Numbered from the stretch's first letter, positions 42,775 through 51,464 are shown. The stretch is DNA of 64,000 nt from Kamptonema formosum PCC 10802 (GCF_000332335.1 NZ_KB235948.1:4994901-5058900); one strand, 5' to 3'. The notes: generated by a model from the letters alone, not told the origin. Translations and numbers: made by a program.

Positions 42775-43767
42775 ATGACCGAAACGGCCAAGGACACTGC
42801 GGTTGCCAGCGCCGCTGCGCTACTGACTCACTATAGTTTTGAGCTGGGTGGCTACACTGCTGAGCAATTGATTGACCGGTGGCTCAGGGATTATGACGCT
42901 AGCTGGGTGCGTTTGGCCGTGATTGAGGCGCTCTATCAAGGGCGTTACAAGGCGGTTTCTGTGGCGCAAATTTTAGCCTGCTGGCAGCGGCGCGGCGACA
43001 CATTATACCATTTCAACGGCGATTTTGAGCGGTTAGTTTGCCGGAAATTTCCCGACCGCTTCGTCGCTAAGCGCCTGAGCTGGCCAGCAGGCTCCCCAGT
43101 CTCCGCAGCGGTTGCGTCTCCCCGGGGGGGCGAAGCGCCTTTACCCCGGCGCGAACAGCCGAAAGCTCTTGCTCAGGAAGGGGAGGAGTTGGGCTCGGCG
43201 ACACCGGCACCCCAGAGTGACGCCACCCCAGAACCGCCCGCTCTGACCCCTAGCGAAGACAGTGACTGGCTTGAGGAGGTGAGGGCAGCGGTTATGGCAT
43301 CTGTAGAGAGTGCCGCCGCTGCGGATTCTCTGCCGGCGATCCCCACCGGCAGCCCCCCACCGGCAGCACCGCCCCCCCCGCCGCCGCAACCTCCCGAACC
43401 AGATTTTGCCAGCACGAGTGCGCCCATACCCAGGATAATGGGGAAGACTTTGGCGGATTTGCTTCGGCTGGCTGCTGAGGTGAGCGAGCCGGCTGCCCTC
43501 GAACCGGTGCCGGCGGCAAAAACAAACGAAGCGCCCTCACAGTGGAAACCCAAGAAAGTTCCTCAGGTTAAGTACCAGGCGGATTGGTCCCGGTGGGAGG
43601 CAATCAAAAATCCCATTGTCCGGTTTATGCCGGCGGTGGAATCTTCTGAGTTCCACGCCAAGCTGAAGGCGGTTGCCCAGCAGCCTGAGGATTCTGCCGC
43701 TGACAGGGCCGGCACAACTGCTGTCACAGAATTGGATGTTGAGACAGAGGTGCCGGTGGAGGAGTGA
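42775..43767 (+). CDS. Cyanobacterial hypothetical protein, 330 residues
   Basis: N-terminal helical domain (residues 1-105) with YTAEQLIDRWLRDYDASWVR, EALYQGRYKAVSVAQILACW and FNGDFERLVCRKFP, a pattern I associate with a widespread but unnamed cyanobacterial protein. The middle is a Pro/Ala/Ser-rich linker with poly-Pro (APPPPPPQPPEP). The C-terminal third has a small conserved-looking unit (VKYQADWSRWEAIKNPIVRF, ESSEFHAKLKAVAQQ). No catalytic signature. It lies on the plus strand after the DUF3769 gene and the 110-bp element. Function unknown. Confidence 0.7.
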   Translation: MTETAKDTAVASAAALLTHYSFELGGYTAEQLIDRWLRDYDASWVRLAVIEALYQGRYKAVSVAQILACWQRRGDTLYHFNGDFERLVCRKFPDRFVAKRLSWPAGSPVSAAVASPRGGEAPLPRREQPKALAQEGEELGSATPAPQSDATPEPPALTPSEDSDWLEEVRAAVMASVESAAAADSLPAIPTGSPPPAAPPPPPPQPPEPDFASTSAPIPRIMGKTLADLLRLAAEVSEPAALEPVPAAKTNEAPSQWKPKKVPQVKYQADWSRWEAIKNPIVRFMPAVESSEFHAKLKAVAQQPEDSAADRAGTTAVTELDVETEVPVEE

Positions 43768-44223
43768 TCTTGGGCATGGGGGCATGTTTGTAGTTGGGCT
43801 TTAGCCCAATCGGCGGGCCTCGTAAGAGGGCAGAATTTTCATCGGTGGCCGTGTGCGCAGTTCCGAAGCGACTGCCTCCTTTGGGCAGATAGGAAGATTA
43901 AAAGCCTAAAAGCTTAAAATCTAACCCCTAACCCTTAACCCCTAAATTCTCGGCGTGGGGAATTGGCCACGGGACAGTCCCCGGCAAGCTTTTACGCTTT
44001 TAATTTGCTTATTATACAAATTGTGCATCGCTTACCTGTGCTTTTAGCAAAGGTCTTTCTGAATACTCTATAGTTTATAGCTAGTGCAAATTAAGTGCGC
44101 AAAAGCTTAATTTTCGCCAGTCGCCGCACCGGCTTTTTGGAAACGGCTGTGCGATGACTGTGCTGCCGGATGTTAGAGGGGAAGTGAGAGATTTAGACCG
44201 GATAAATCCGGTCTGTGCGAGAG
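43768..44223. other. Intergenic region with repeat fragments
   Basis: About 455 bases: a family D hairpin (GTAGTTGGGCTTTAGCCCAA) at 43790, (T)AACCCCTAACCC units at 43920-43950, and an AT-rich stretch at 44030-44110. No gene seen. Confidence 0.5.
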
Positions 44224-44781
44224 TTATGCCTGCTGGGCGCTAGCTGCGGTTTTGGCGGGAGGCTGTGCGCCGCCCATGCGAATCTCGGAGCAGAAGGAGG
44301 CGACGCTAACGCCCGAGGGGCGCTTGACGGTGCTGGTGCGCAGCCGGAAGTTGGGGCTCTCGAACCACAGGCGCTCTTCGGAATACAGGTCTGGTGTTTC
44401 TATAATCAGTGTCAGGCAATCGTCACTGCCCATGATATACCGACCGGCAACCGGAGCGTTGAGGGTGAGGGTTTGCTGCAGCAGTTTGCCGGTGTTGGGG
44501 CTGTCGGGGCTGGGAATGGGGACCAGAACGGTGGAACCGACTTGTTTGAGCTGTTTGGCTCCCACTGTGCCGTTCCACTTGACACGAGCGCCTGATAGTG
44601 CTAGAGATGGTTCAATCCGGTACTGCCGGCAGAGTTTGATGACTTCCGGATCGCTGGGGGCGAGGATGTCAGTCCAGAGATCCGTGGTGCCGGTTTCTAG
44701 TTGGGGGGGTGCCATGTAGTGGCTGGTGCGCTGGGAAAACCATTTGCCAGCACTCTGCTCGAAGAACTCGATGATGTCCAT
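44224..44781 (-). CDS. CpcS/CpeS-family phycobiliprotein lyase
   Basis: 185 residues from MDIIEFFEQSAGKWFSQRTS (ATG 44779-44781). Lipocalin-fold bilin lyase: the opening EFFEQSAGKWFSQRTSH and the late blocks GRYIMGSDDCLTLIIET, YSEERLWFESPNFRLRTS and ASFCSEIRM are the family hallmarks. These lyases attach phycocyanobilin (or phycoerythrobilin) to Cys84-type sites on phycobiliprotein subunits of the phycobilisome. Whether it is CpcS, CpcU or CpeS cannot be decided from sequence alone. An upstream in-frame extension of 44 residues comes from family D repeat DNA. No phycobiliprotein genes are adjacent. Confidence 0.9.
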   Translation of the reverse strand: MDIIEFFEQSAGKWFSQRTSHYMAPPQLETGTTDLWTDILAPSDPEVIKLCRQYRIEPSLALSGARVKWNGTVGAKQLKQVGSTVLVPIPSPDSPNTGKLLQQTLTLNAPVAGRYIMGSDDCLTLIIETPDLYSEERLWFESPNFRLRTSTVKRPSGVSVASFCSEIRMGGAQPPAKTAASAQQA

Positions 44782-44870
44782 GTATGGGCGGTTGGGCGTC
44801 GGTGTTTCTTTAGAGTATCTTACGCGAAAGGGGACGCCTGCCGGCTGGCCCAGTGGTGGGGTGCCGGTGG

Positions 44871-44928
44871 TTCGTAGTTGGGCTTTAGCCCTCTTCATGC
44901 GCTGCTTGGGCATTAGCCCAACTACGAA
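44871..44928. repeat. Large family D palindrome
   Basis: TTCGTAGTTGGGCTTTAGCC at the left is matched by TTAGCCCAACTACGAA at the right, with a 20-base loop. A GTAGGGTGCGTTCC / GGAACGCACTCTAC palindrome follows at 45061-45126. Otherwise 44782-45241 has no supported gene. Confidence 0.75.
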
Positions 44929-45241
44929 CGGGGGGGTGCCGGTGGGTGGTAAAGTTTATTGTCAGGGATTGACCGGAGCGGATATAGCGGTTCGTTCTGG
45001 AGTTGTGAGAATTATTTTTTTATAAACCGCCAAGACGCGCCTGTTCGCCAAGATAAGAATGTAGGGTGCGTTCCGATTTCTCGATCGTGGGAGTAGAGAA
45101 AGTGCGAAAAATGGAACGCACTCTACGGTTTCTGGGATGTTATTTTATAAGGGTTATGCCTTGAAAGCGGTGCTGTGCGGGCGGGTGCCGGTGTGTGACA
45201 GGTGAGACGCCTGTACTGCGAGAAGCTGGTGTATTTATATG

Positions 45242-46609
45242 TTACAGTTTACAGGTCTCGACGCGAGAGAAGAGAGCAGCACACCAACTCCACACACCAA
45301 AACCGCCAACAGCCAACCCACAGACGGAGAGATGGCCGACAGGCGCACTGACATTAAAGGTAAGTTGATTGTAATCTAGCCATTTATCTTTCACTCTCCA
45401 TCCTACGCGCTTCCCGAAAGCGTGCCATATTTTTCTATCGTATTCTCTGGCTACCCCCAGACTCTGATAGATGCGCTTCTGTACGCTAAACCCGAAACGC
45501 CCATTGCTGTATTGTACCCAAAGTTCATCAAGAATGCGCAGGTCTGGGCAGGGAAAAGTTTCGATGTCTTTGATTTCCAGCCAGCCTTCTTTTTCCCTAC
45601 CGGCAGCCTTCAGCATCACAATCCTTGTCTCCTCATCCGCCTCTTTCCACTTCCCCGCCGCCAGCAAATCCCGCAATTTGCTGTAATCTGCGCCGGCGGC
45701 TGAAACTAGCTCTACCGGGGGAGGGCTTGCAACTGCCGGCATCCGCTGTACGCTGGGAGGATTTGGGACTGTGGGCGCAATATTACTAGATCCGACAGGA
45801 GTAGCAGGGAGTAACCTCAACCAATCCCGCACCGACTGCGGGCGATATTTGGCTTCTAGCGCCATCCCCTTCATAATGGCCTCATTCACCCCGGCACTGA
45901 TGCTGTAATTAATCTCTTTGGGGGCTTTGAAGCGAGCATTCAGCGCTCTTTCCGGGGCAGAAGTTGGCACGGTTTTAGTCAGCAGATAGTACAGCGTTGC
46001 CGCTAGCGCGTAGACATCCGTGTATTCTCCCAGTCTGGCTGACTCTACATACTGCTCCGGAGGGGAAAACCCGCCTGAGTAACCTCTAGTATTCGGCTGG
46101 GTGACATCTGGAATAAACCCCCGCGCCAAGCCAAAATCAATTAGAACCGCTTCCGATTTACCGGCACGCACCATAATGTTTGCCGGCTTGATATCCCGGT
46201 GCAGCAATCCCTTTTCGTGAACCACTTGCAGCGCTTCCCCTATCTGCCGAATGTAGCGCAGTGCTTCGCTCTCCGACATGAGGCCCAGATTTCCCACGCG
46301 CTTCGCCAAGTCTTCCCCTTCTACATATTCCATTGAGATGCAAGGCAGCTGCCCCTCAAAGAAGGCATTTTCAATCTGTACGATATTGGGGTGCCGGCAC
46401 AAAGATAGCAGCAGCGCTTCCTCCCGAAATTTGTCCCGGAACCAGGCAAACTGCGGGTGGCTCAAAATTTCATCTTTTAGTGTCTTGATGACAACTCGCT
46501 GCCCATTTCTATTTTTTGCTAGATAGGTTATCCCAATGCCACCATACCCCAGCTGCCGGTCTATAATATACCGATTCCCGTACAACTCCTGCCCTGATGC
46601 CCAAACCAT
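45242..46609 (-). CDS. Ser/Thr protein kinase with C-terminal GUN4 domain
   Basis: 455 residues. Hanks-type kinase domain (about 12-270): Gly-loop LGYGGIGITYLAK, Lys in RVVIKTLKDE, catalytic HRDIKPANIM, DFGLARG and SPPEQYV. A short Pro-rich linker follows. The GUN4 domain (about 310-455) has DYSKLRDLLAAGKWKEADEET, IDETFPCPDLRILDELWVQYS-like text (IETFPCPDLRILDELWVQYS), FGFSVQKRIYQSLG, VGWRVKDKWLDYNQLTFNV and the ending LFSRVETCKL. GUN4 binds porphyrins and activates Mg-chelatase; in kinase fusions it may sense tetrapyrroles. No membrane segment. The target is unknown. Confidence 0.92.
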   Translation of the reverse strand: MVWASGQELYGNRYIIDRQLGYGGIGITYLAKNRNGQRVVIKTLKDEILSHPQFAWFRDKFREEALLLSLCRHPNIVQIENAFFEGQLPCISMEYVEGEDLAKRVGNLGLMSESEALRYIRQIGEALQVVHEKGLLHRDIKPANIMVRAGKSEAVLIDFGLARGFIPDVTQPNTRGYSGGFSPPEQYVESARLGEYTDVYALAATLYYLLTKTVPTSAPERALNARFKAPKEINYSISAGVNEAIMKGMALEAKYRPQSVRDWLRLLPATPVGSSNIAPTVPNPPSVQRMPAVASPPPVELVSAAGADYSKLRDLLAAGKWKEADEETRIVMLKAAGREKEGWLEIKDIETFPCPDLRILDELWVQYSNGRFGFSVQKRIYQSLGVAREYDRKIWHAFGKRVGWRVKDKWLDYNQLTFNVSAPVGHLSVCGLAVGGFGVWSWCAALFSRVETCKL

Positions 46610-46867
46610 TCCTCACAGACTCCCAAACGCTGGCATTTATTGTCGCACAGCTCACGGTGCCGGGAAGGGTGCCGGTGCCGGTGTGCCTGACAAAAATCTC
46701 TTACCTAGTTGTTGACAAAGTACCAGTTATATGCTATGTGGGGGCGAGTGCCGGCTTGTCGGGAAAGAGTGCCGGCTGGTTCGTATAGCAGCAGTCAAAT
46801 TGGTTGGGACATTGAGGGCAGGCGAGACGCCTGCCTTACGGGTTGGCTGCAAACAGAGCACTCCCCC

Positions 46868-47542
46868 CTAAAAACCGGCTTCCGCCAACCGCTGCAGGGA
46901 AATATTCGCCGCCTCAGCAACCTGGGGGTGGCTGTCTTTCGCCATATACTTCAGCGCCGACACACTCTTTGCGCACGGCAAATGCCCCAGCGCCTCCGCC
47001 AACCGCTGGCGCACCAGCCAGTCATCCGACTGGGCGAACCGCAAAATGTGCTCGACAGCTTCCACTGATTTAATCTCTCCCAGCGCCGCGATCGCCGCTT
47101 GCTGCACCACCACTTCCTCACTGTCTAGCGCCTGAATCAGCACCTCGCTAGCGCGGGAGTCTTTCAGATTCCCCAGCGCCACCGCTGCGCTGAAGCGCAC
47201 CAGCCAGTCGGTATCCTCGTAAAACGCCCGCACCAGCGGCTCAAAGGCTCGCAGGTCTTCCAAATAGCCCAAAGCGCCGGCGGCGTCAGCCCGAATCCCG
47301 TAATCCGGATCGGTTTCTAGCAAGCGCACCAGTATCGGATAGCACTCCTCTGTCTGCTTGATGCCGAGCGCGAATACCGCCATCGACCTCACTTGCAGGT
47401 TCTTGTCTTCCAAAACTTTCTTGATTAAAGGGACCGCATCTGTTGCGGGGACTTCCCGCAGTGAGGCTAGCGCTACCATGCGATCGCGGGAATTCGCGCT
47501 TTCTAACTGCGCGGCAATTTTCTCTAGGCTGAGCTGACTCAT
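46868..47542 (-). CDS. HEAT-repeat protein, NblB/CpcE-like
   Basis: 224 residues almost entirely of HEAT-like (PBS lyase-type) repeats of about 31 residues: NLQVRSMAVFALGIKQTEEC, DYGIRADAAGALGYLEDLRA, DWLVRFSAAVALGNLKDSRA, EVVVQQAAIAALGEIKSVEA and DWLVRQRLAEALGHLPCAKS. Such proteins in cyanobacteria include bilin lyases CpcE/F and the phycobilisome degradation factor NblB; length and repeat number favour an NblB-like protein. The role is inference. There is no partner lyase subunit next to it, though the GUN4 kinase and a bilin lyase are nearby. Confidence 0.82.
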   Translation of the reverse strand: MSQLSLEKIAAQLESANSRDRMVALASLREVPATDAVPLIKKVLEDKNLQVRSMAVFALGIKQTEECYPILVRLLETDPDYGIRADAAGALGYLEDLRAFEPLVRAFYEDTDWLVRFSAAVALGNLKDSRASEVLIQALDSEEVVVQQAAIAALGEIKSVEAVEHILRFAQSDDWLVRQRLAEALGHLPCAKSVSALKYMAKDSHPQVAEAANISLQRLAEAGF

Positions 47543-47697
47543 CGGCTTCTTTACAAAAGTTTACATTTTTTCTCATTATAGTCAGGTTTAATTGAACCGC
47601 CAAGACGCCAAGGACGCGCCCGAGAGGGAGAGAAACGATTGATTCAAGCGGATAAATGGTGAGGTGGCTTGAAGTGGGAGGGGGTGCGCCGGCCATC

Positions 47698-47865
47698 GGT
47701 GTCAACTTAAGCTCCTGGCGATTGAAATCGCGGCACTACAACCAAGTCCGCCTACGCGGACTTAAGAGAAGAGCTAGAATCTTAAAACCCGCGCAGGCGG
47801 GTTTTGTCTGTATAGCTGCGGTTTCAACCGCCCAGAGACTGCGGGACACAGCTTAAGTTGACACC
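47698..47865. mobile_element. 168-bp MITE with perfect 16-bp terminal inverted repeats
   Basis: GGTGTCAACTTAAGCT (47698-47713) and AGCTTAAGTTGACACC (47850-47865) are perfect inverted ends. Inside are a GCGATTGAAATCGC palindrome, GTCCGCCTACGCGGAC, AACCCGCGCAGGCGGGTTTT (a strong hairpin), and GCGGTTTCAACCGC. The GCGATTGAAATCGC / AAGTCCGCC part recurs at 62890-63020. No TSD is certain (flanks CATC / AGTGG). Confidence 0.8.
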
Positions 47866-47892
47866 AGTGGTGCGCCGGCGCGCACCTCACCC

Positions 47893-48495
47893 CTACTTGC
47901 GCCGGAAGAGAGCGAAATGCTCCTCGCCCTGACGTGCCGGCACGGACTCCGCCGGCGGCTCTAGAGAGAGGATGTCAAAATATCCGGAAAAATACTTCTC
48001 GATTTCTGCCGGCGTGACGCCAAAAGGTGGCCCACCGGCACGCGAGTGGGTGAAAAACAGGCCAATCAGTATCCCGCCCGGACGCAATAGAGAATGAACT
48101 AGCCGGACATACTCTGGGCGCTTCTCCGGTAAGATAGCGCAGAAGCAGGTATGCTCCACCACAAAATCAAAATATCCGGTAAATTCATCAACTAAATCAA
48201 AAATGTCCCGCTGGAGGAACCGGGCGGAGATGCCGGCATCTCGGGCGAGACGGGTGGCGGCGGCGATAGCGGAAGGGGCGAAGTCAAATCCCACCACCTC
48301 AAACCCGCGAGAGGCAAACAGCAGCGCCTCGTAACCGCGCCCGCAGCCCAAAACCGCCACGCGCCCATCAGCGGGAGCCCCAGGCGAGTTCAACAAATTA
48401 ACAAAAGCAGGTGCCGGCTGGCCAATATCCCAGCGCGTTGTTCCTTCCTGATATCGCTGTTCCCAAAAACTCGGACTTTCAAACTCACTCATCAT
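47893..48495 (-). CDS. SAM-dependent methyltransferase, TPMT/halide-methyltransferase type
   Basis: 200 residues, class I Rossmann fold. Motif I VAVLGCGRGYEALLFASRG, motif post-I FEVVGFDFAPSAIAAATRLA, DFVVEHTCFCAILPEKRPEY and LLRPGGILIGLFFTHSRAGG, with FWEQRYQEGTTRWDIGQPAPA at the N-terminus. This pattern belongs to the TPMT/HOL family, which methylates thiols or halides/thiocyanate. The substrate cannot be told from sequence. Start MMSEFESPSFWEQ; the second Met is equally possible. Confidence 0.88.
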   Translation of the reverse strand: MMSEFESPSFWEQRYQEGTTRWDIGQPAPAFVNLLNSPGAPADGRVAVLGCGRGYEALLFASRGFEVVGFDFAPSAIAAATRLARDAGISARFLQRDIFDLVDEFTGYFDFVVEHTCFCAILPEKRPEYVRLVHSLLRPGGILIGLFFTHSRAGGPPFGVTPAEIEKYFSGYFDILSLEPPAESVPARQGEEHFALFRRK

Positions 48496-48657
48496 CTCTC
48501 AATTTTAGATTTTGGATTTTGGATTTTGGATTGAAGAAAGGACAGTAAAGCCTTTTCAGCCCTAGGGAAAAATACTAGCTATCTCAACTAGAGCGCCTCT
48601 CAATCCAGCGTGGGAATTTCAGAACGCACCTTACGGCTGTGAGAGACGCGATAGGGA

Positions 48658-50157
48658 TTATTCTCCTTCTGCGCCGTTGGCGTTCGTGCGGTTCTTCAAA
48701 CCTTCCAAACCTTCCTGCAACCGGCGCTCCTTAAGCTTCAGCAAAATTTCAGCGTGCACCTCGCGGGTGAGCGGATAGAAATAAGCCAGCACCATACCGG
48801 CAATCAAAGCCAGAGTCGGCAAAGGCCCAATAGAAACGCGAATTGCCAGCAGCACAGCATCCGGCTGCACCGGCATCGCGATTTTTGGTGTCGGCTGAAC
48901 ATACCCAGCCAGTTCCAACCTTTGCAGCACCAAAAACACCGCAATTCCCAAACAGACCTTTTGCAAGAATACAATAAAACTGTAAAAAATGCCTTCGCGG
49001 CGCTGCCCCGTGTTGAGTTCATCCAGCTCAATCACATCGGGAAGCATCGACCACGGAATCAGATAAGCCGTAGAAACGCCAAACCCCGCCATCACCGCCA
49101 GGACATACATCAGTCCCAGTTGACCGGGCTGCAAAAAAAACAGGCCTGCTTGAGCGATAATCCAGATAGACATGCCCATAAAATAAACCGCTTTTTTGCC
49201 AAAACGCTTGCTGAGGTAGCTCCAGACAAAAAGCATGGTGATGGCGGTTCCCTGTACGGCGAGGATGACTTGCACAATCACCTGGCTGATAACCTGCGGG
49301 TCGTCGCTCGGACGCATCCAGCTGCGAACAAAGTATGGTATAATAGCAGCGGTGAGCTGAACCGCCAGCCAAGAGCACAGGTAAATGCCCACCACAAACA
49401 AGAACGCCCGGTTGCTGAACGCAACCCGCAGCTGTTCCAGCACCGGCATCGACACAGGAACCTCTTCCTCTGGGTGTTGCTGCGCCACTGCCGCCAGGCG
49501 GGCGCGGGTTCCCAACACACACAAATACAGTGGCACCACGGAGAGCAGCGCACAGACAATGCCCATGACTAAATACTGATTTCGCCCATCAGGAACCAAA
49601 CGGGTGATGATTCCGAAAACAACCGCCGACAGGATGCTTCCCCCAATCGAGAAAGTAAACCGAAAGCTGTTGAGGCTAGTGCGTTCGTCGTAGTCTTTAG
49701 TCAGTTCTGGGGTGAGGGCGGTGTAGGGTAAATTGACGACAGTGTAGAAAGCGTTAAAAAAAATCGAGATAGCGGTATAATACCAGAACAGCCCCCACTG
49801 ATTTGTACTGGGGAGGGGCACCACCCACTGCAAAAAGAAGAAAATCCCAAACGGAATCGCGCCAAATATCATCCAGGGATAGCGGCGTCCCCAGCCACTC
49901 TGAGTGCGATCGCTGAGTACGCCGACAATTGGGTCATTGACGGCATCCCAAAATTTGCCAACCAGCTGCGTCAAGCCGGCTAACCCCGGCGCTAAACCGG
50001 CAACATCGGTGAGGAAGGGGGACAGGTAAAAAATCAGAATGTTCGCAGTGATAGCGGAGCCTAAATCCCCCGCACCGTAGGCCAGTTTTGTCAAGAAACT
50101 CAGCTTTTCGGTTGCCGGTGCGGCGGGAGGAGGGGCATAAGAGGGTGTTTCAGTCAT
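48658..50157 (-). CDS. MFS transporter, glycoside-pentoside-hexuronide (GPH) type
   Basis: 499 residues with 12 predicted membrane helices. GPH family features: KLAYGAGDLGSAITANILIF near the N-terminus, FWDAVNDPIVGVLSDRTQSGWGRRYPWM (in parts: NDPIVGVLSDRTQSGWGRR), ALTPELTKDYDERTSLNSFR, and PWSMLPDVIELDELNTGQRR. GPH proteins import sugars or glycosides with Na+ or H+; some cyanobacterial homologues have unknown cargo. Terminal tails are hydrophilic. It is a single gene, downstream (minus strand) of a repeat-rich gap. Confidence 0.9.
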   Translation of the reverse strand: MTETPSYAPPPAAPATEKLSFLTKLAYGAGDLGSAITANILIFYLSPFLTDVAGLAPGLAGLTQLVGKFWDAVNDPIVGVLSDRTQSGWGRRYPWMIFGAIPFGIFFFLQWVVPLPSTNQWGLFWYYTAISIFFNAFYTVVNLPYTALTPELTKDYDERTSLNSFRFTFSIGGSILSAVVFGIITRLVPDGRNQYLVMGIVCALLSVVPLYLCVLGTRARLAAVAQQHPEEEVPVSMPVLEQLRVAFSNRAFLFVVGIYLCSWLAVQLTAAIIPYFVRSWMRPSDDPQVISQVIVQVILAVQGTAITMLFVWSYLSKRFGKKAVYFMGMSIWIIAQAGLFFLQPGQLGLMYVLAVMAGFGVSTAYLIPWSMLPDVIELDELNTGQRREGIFYSFIVFLQKVCLGIAVFLVLQRLELAGYVQPTPKIAMPVQPDAVLLAIRVSIGPLPTLALIAGMVLAYFYPLTREVHAEILLKLKERRLQEGLEGLKNRTNANGAEGE

Positions 50158-50550
50158 TAGTTAGAATAGGGGTGCACACGTGAAGGGTTAATCATAAAAA
50201 ATATTATCCCGCGCAGGCGGGTTTTAGCAATGTGCGGGCAGAATTGATTTGTCTGGGAGCGGGGCGACGCAGTGTCTCCCTGTGTTCTCCCTATCTTAAT
50301 ATAGTGTGCTGCGGACGCTTTCAGGGCGGGGCGAGTGCCAGATTTCTGCCGGTCTGCTTTGATTCAACCCGCCCTCACCGGGGCGCATGAATGGCCCAGA
50401 CTGCAGGGCGGGCAATCGGCTTTCCTGAAGAGCGGGGCGCTCACAGCGATAACATGCCGGCGGGCAAGAGCAGCCGGCTGTAAGGATATTTTAAGAGTGT
50501 GTCAGCCGGTGCTGTGCTTTTATCATAGAGAGCAGGATTTAATCCTGGAT
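50158..50550. other. Intergenic stretch upstream of the RNA candidate
   Basis: About 390 bases. CCCGCGCAGGCGGGTTTT at 50206-50223 is a terminator-like hairpin of the type in the 168-bp MITE. A 73-codon frame at 50335 has no ribosome binding site or motif. No gene supported. Confidence 0.45.
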
Positions 50551-50552
50551 TC

Positions 50553-50582
50553 TTGACGCAAAGCAGTAGGACACGGTATAAT
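50553..50582 (+). promoter_or_regulatory. Sigma70-type promoter, TTGACG-N18-TATAAT
   Basis: TTGACG (50553-50558) and a perfect TATAAT (50577-50582), spacer 18. Predicted start about 50589-50590. It points into a 340-base noncoding stretch rather than directly at an ORF. Confidence 0.72.
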
Positions 50583-50589
50583 GAGATAC

Positions 50590-50900
50590 GTTAGCGAACC
50601 ATGCCGACCGATCGAGTTGAAAATAGTGCTTGATTTCTTATCCGTCTTTGAGACTTCCGACACGGTTGCCAAGCGAAACAGGAAATTGAGCTTAAAGCAG
50701 CTGTCATCGGCGCTGAGCGTGAAAGCGCTCTGGGTTTAAGTAGGTGCCAAAACACCGAAGAGAGACGTTCGCGTTCATAGTGCTTTCGGGATCTTCCTGA
50801 AAGCTTTGCGGGATACCGCCTCTATCACTTTTACGGGTGATAGTGCTCTCGTTGCGTTGTCCGGGGTTATCCGGGATAATGTCGCGTAAATGTATCAGAA
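50590..50900 (+). ncRNA. Candidate structured RNA or long leader
   Basis: The promoter drives sequence with no supported ORF until the PRTase at 50930. At least six hairpins lie within 50715-50880: GAGCGTGAAAGCGCTC, GGTGCCAAAACACC, GCTTTCGGG..TCCTGAAAGC, GCGGGATACCGC, CTATCAC...GTGATAG and CCGGGGTTATCCGG. ATAGTGCT occurs three times (50613, 50788, 50841). It matches no motif of RNase P, tmRNA, SRP RNA or 6S that I can recognise. It may be a stand-alone RNA or a 5' leader of the PRTase gene. A 10-codon frame (MPTDRVENSA) opens near the 5' end. Confidence 0.45.
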
Positions 50901-50929
50901 GCCTAAATCTCTCCTGACTTGTCCGAAAT

Positions 50930-51445
50930 ATGCGCGACCTTTATGTTTCTTGGTCGGAGTACCACCACAAAATTGAGCAATTAGCTGCCAAAATTTATGA
51001 GTCCGGCTGGCAGTTCAACCAAATTGTCTGCATTGCCAGAGGGGGGCTGCGGGTTGGCGATATCCTCTCCCGGATTTACCGGCAGCCCCTGGCAATTTTA
51101 GCGGTATCGTCTTATGGGGGTGCCGGCGGTCTAGTGCGTGGCGCTGTCAAGCTCTCGAACCACCTGACGATGACCGCCGGCAAGCTGGGCAGTCACGTCC
51201 TCTTAGTCGATGATTTGGTGGATTCGGGCATTTCCCTGGAGCGAACCGTCAGCTGGCTGTGGAGCCACCACGGCGCTGATATTGAGGAAATCCGCACGGC
51301 TGTGATTTGGCACAAAGCCTGCTCCTGCGTGACGCCGGATTACTGTGCGGATTACCTCCCTGACAGCCCCTGGATTCACCAGCCCTTTGAGCGCTACGAG
51401 CAAATCAGCCCAGCTGAACTTTCTGGGTTGGGGGTTAGGGGTTAG
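50930..51445 (+). CDS. Phosphoribosyltransferase-family protein
   Basis: 171 residues. PRTase type I fold: hood/dimer segment MRDLYVSWSEYHHKIEQLA, IVCIARGGLRVGDILSRIY and the PRPP loop HVLLVDDLVDSGISLERTV. Similar to hypoxanthine/xanthine-guanine type PRTases but the base pocket is not diagnostic, so the substrate is unknown. No strong ribosome binding site precedes the ATG, fitting control by its possible leader. The C-terminal GLGVRG-stop is created by a GGGGTTAGGGG repeat, so the original C-terminus may have differed. Confidence 0.82.
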   Translation: MRDLYVSWSEYHHKIEQLAAKIYESGWQFNQIVCIARGGLRVGDILSRIYRQPLAILAVSSYGGAGGLVRGAVKLSNHLTMTAGKLGSHVLLVDDLVDSGISLERTVSWLWSHHGADIEEIRTAVIWHKACSCVTPDYCADYLPDSPWIHQPFERYEQISPAELSGLGVRG

Positions 51446-51464
51446 GTGTTGGGGGCATTTGCCC

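Noticed and set aside
50590..50900. 6S RNA, tmRNA, RNase P or SRP RNA at this site
   Set aside because: The core sequences and overall pairings of these RNAs could not be found; it is reported only as an unassigned structured candidate.
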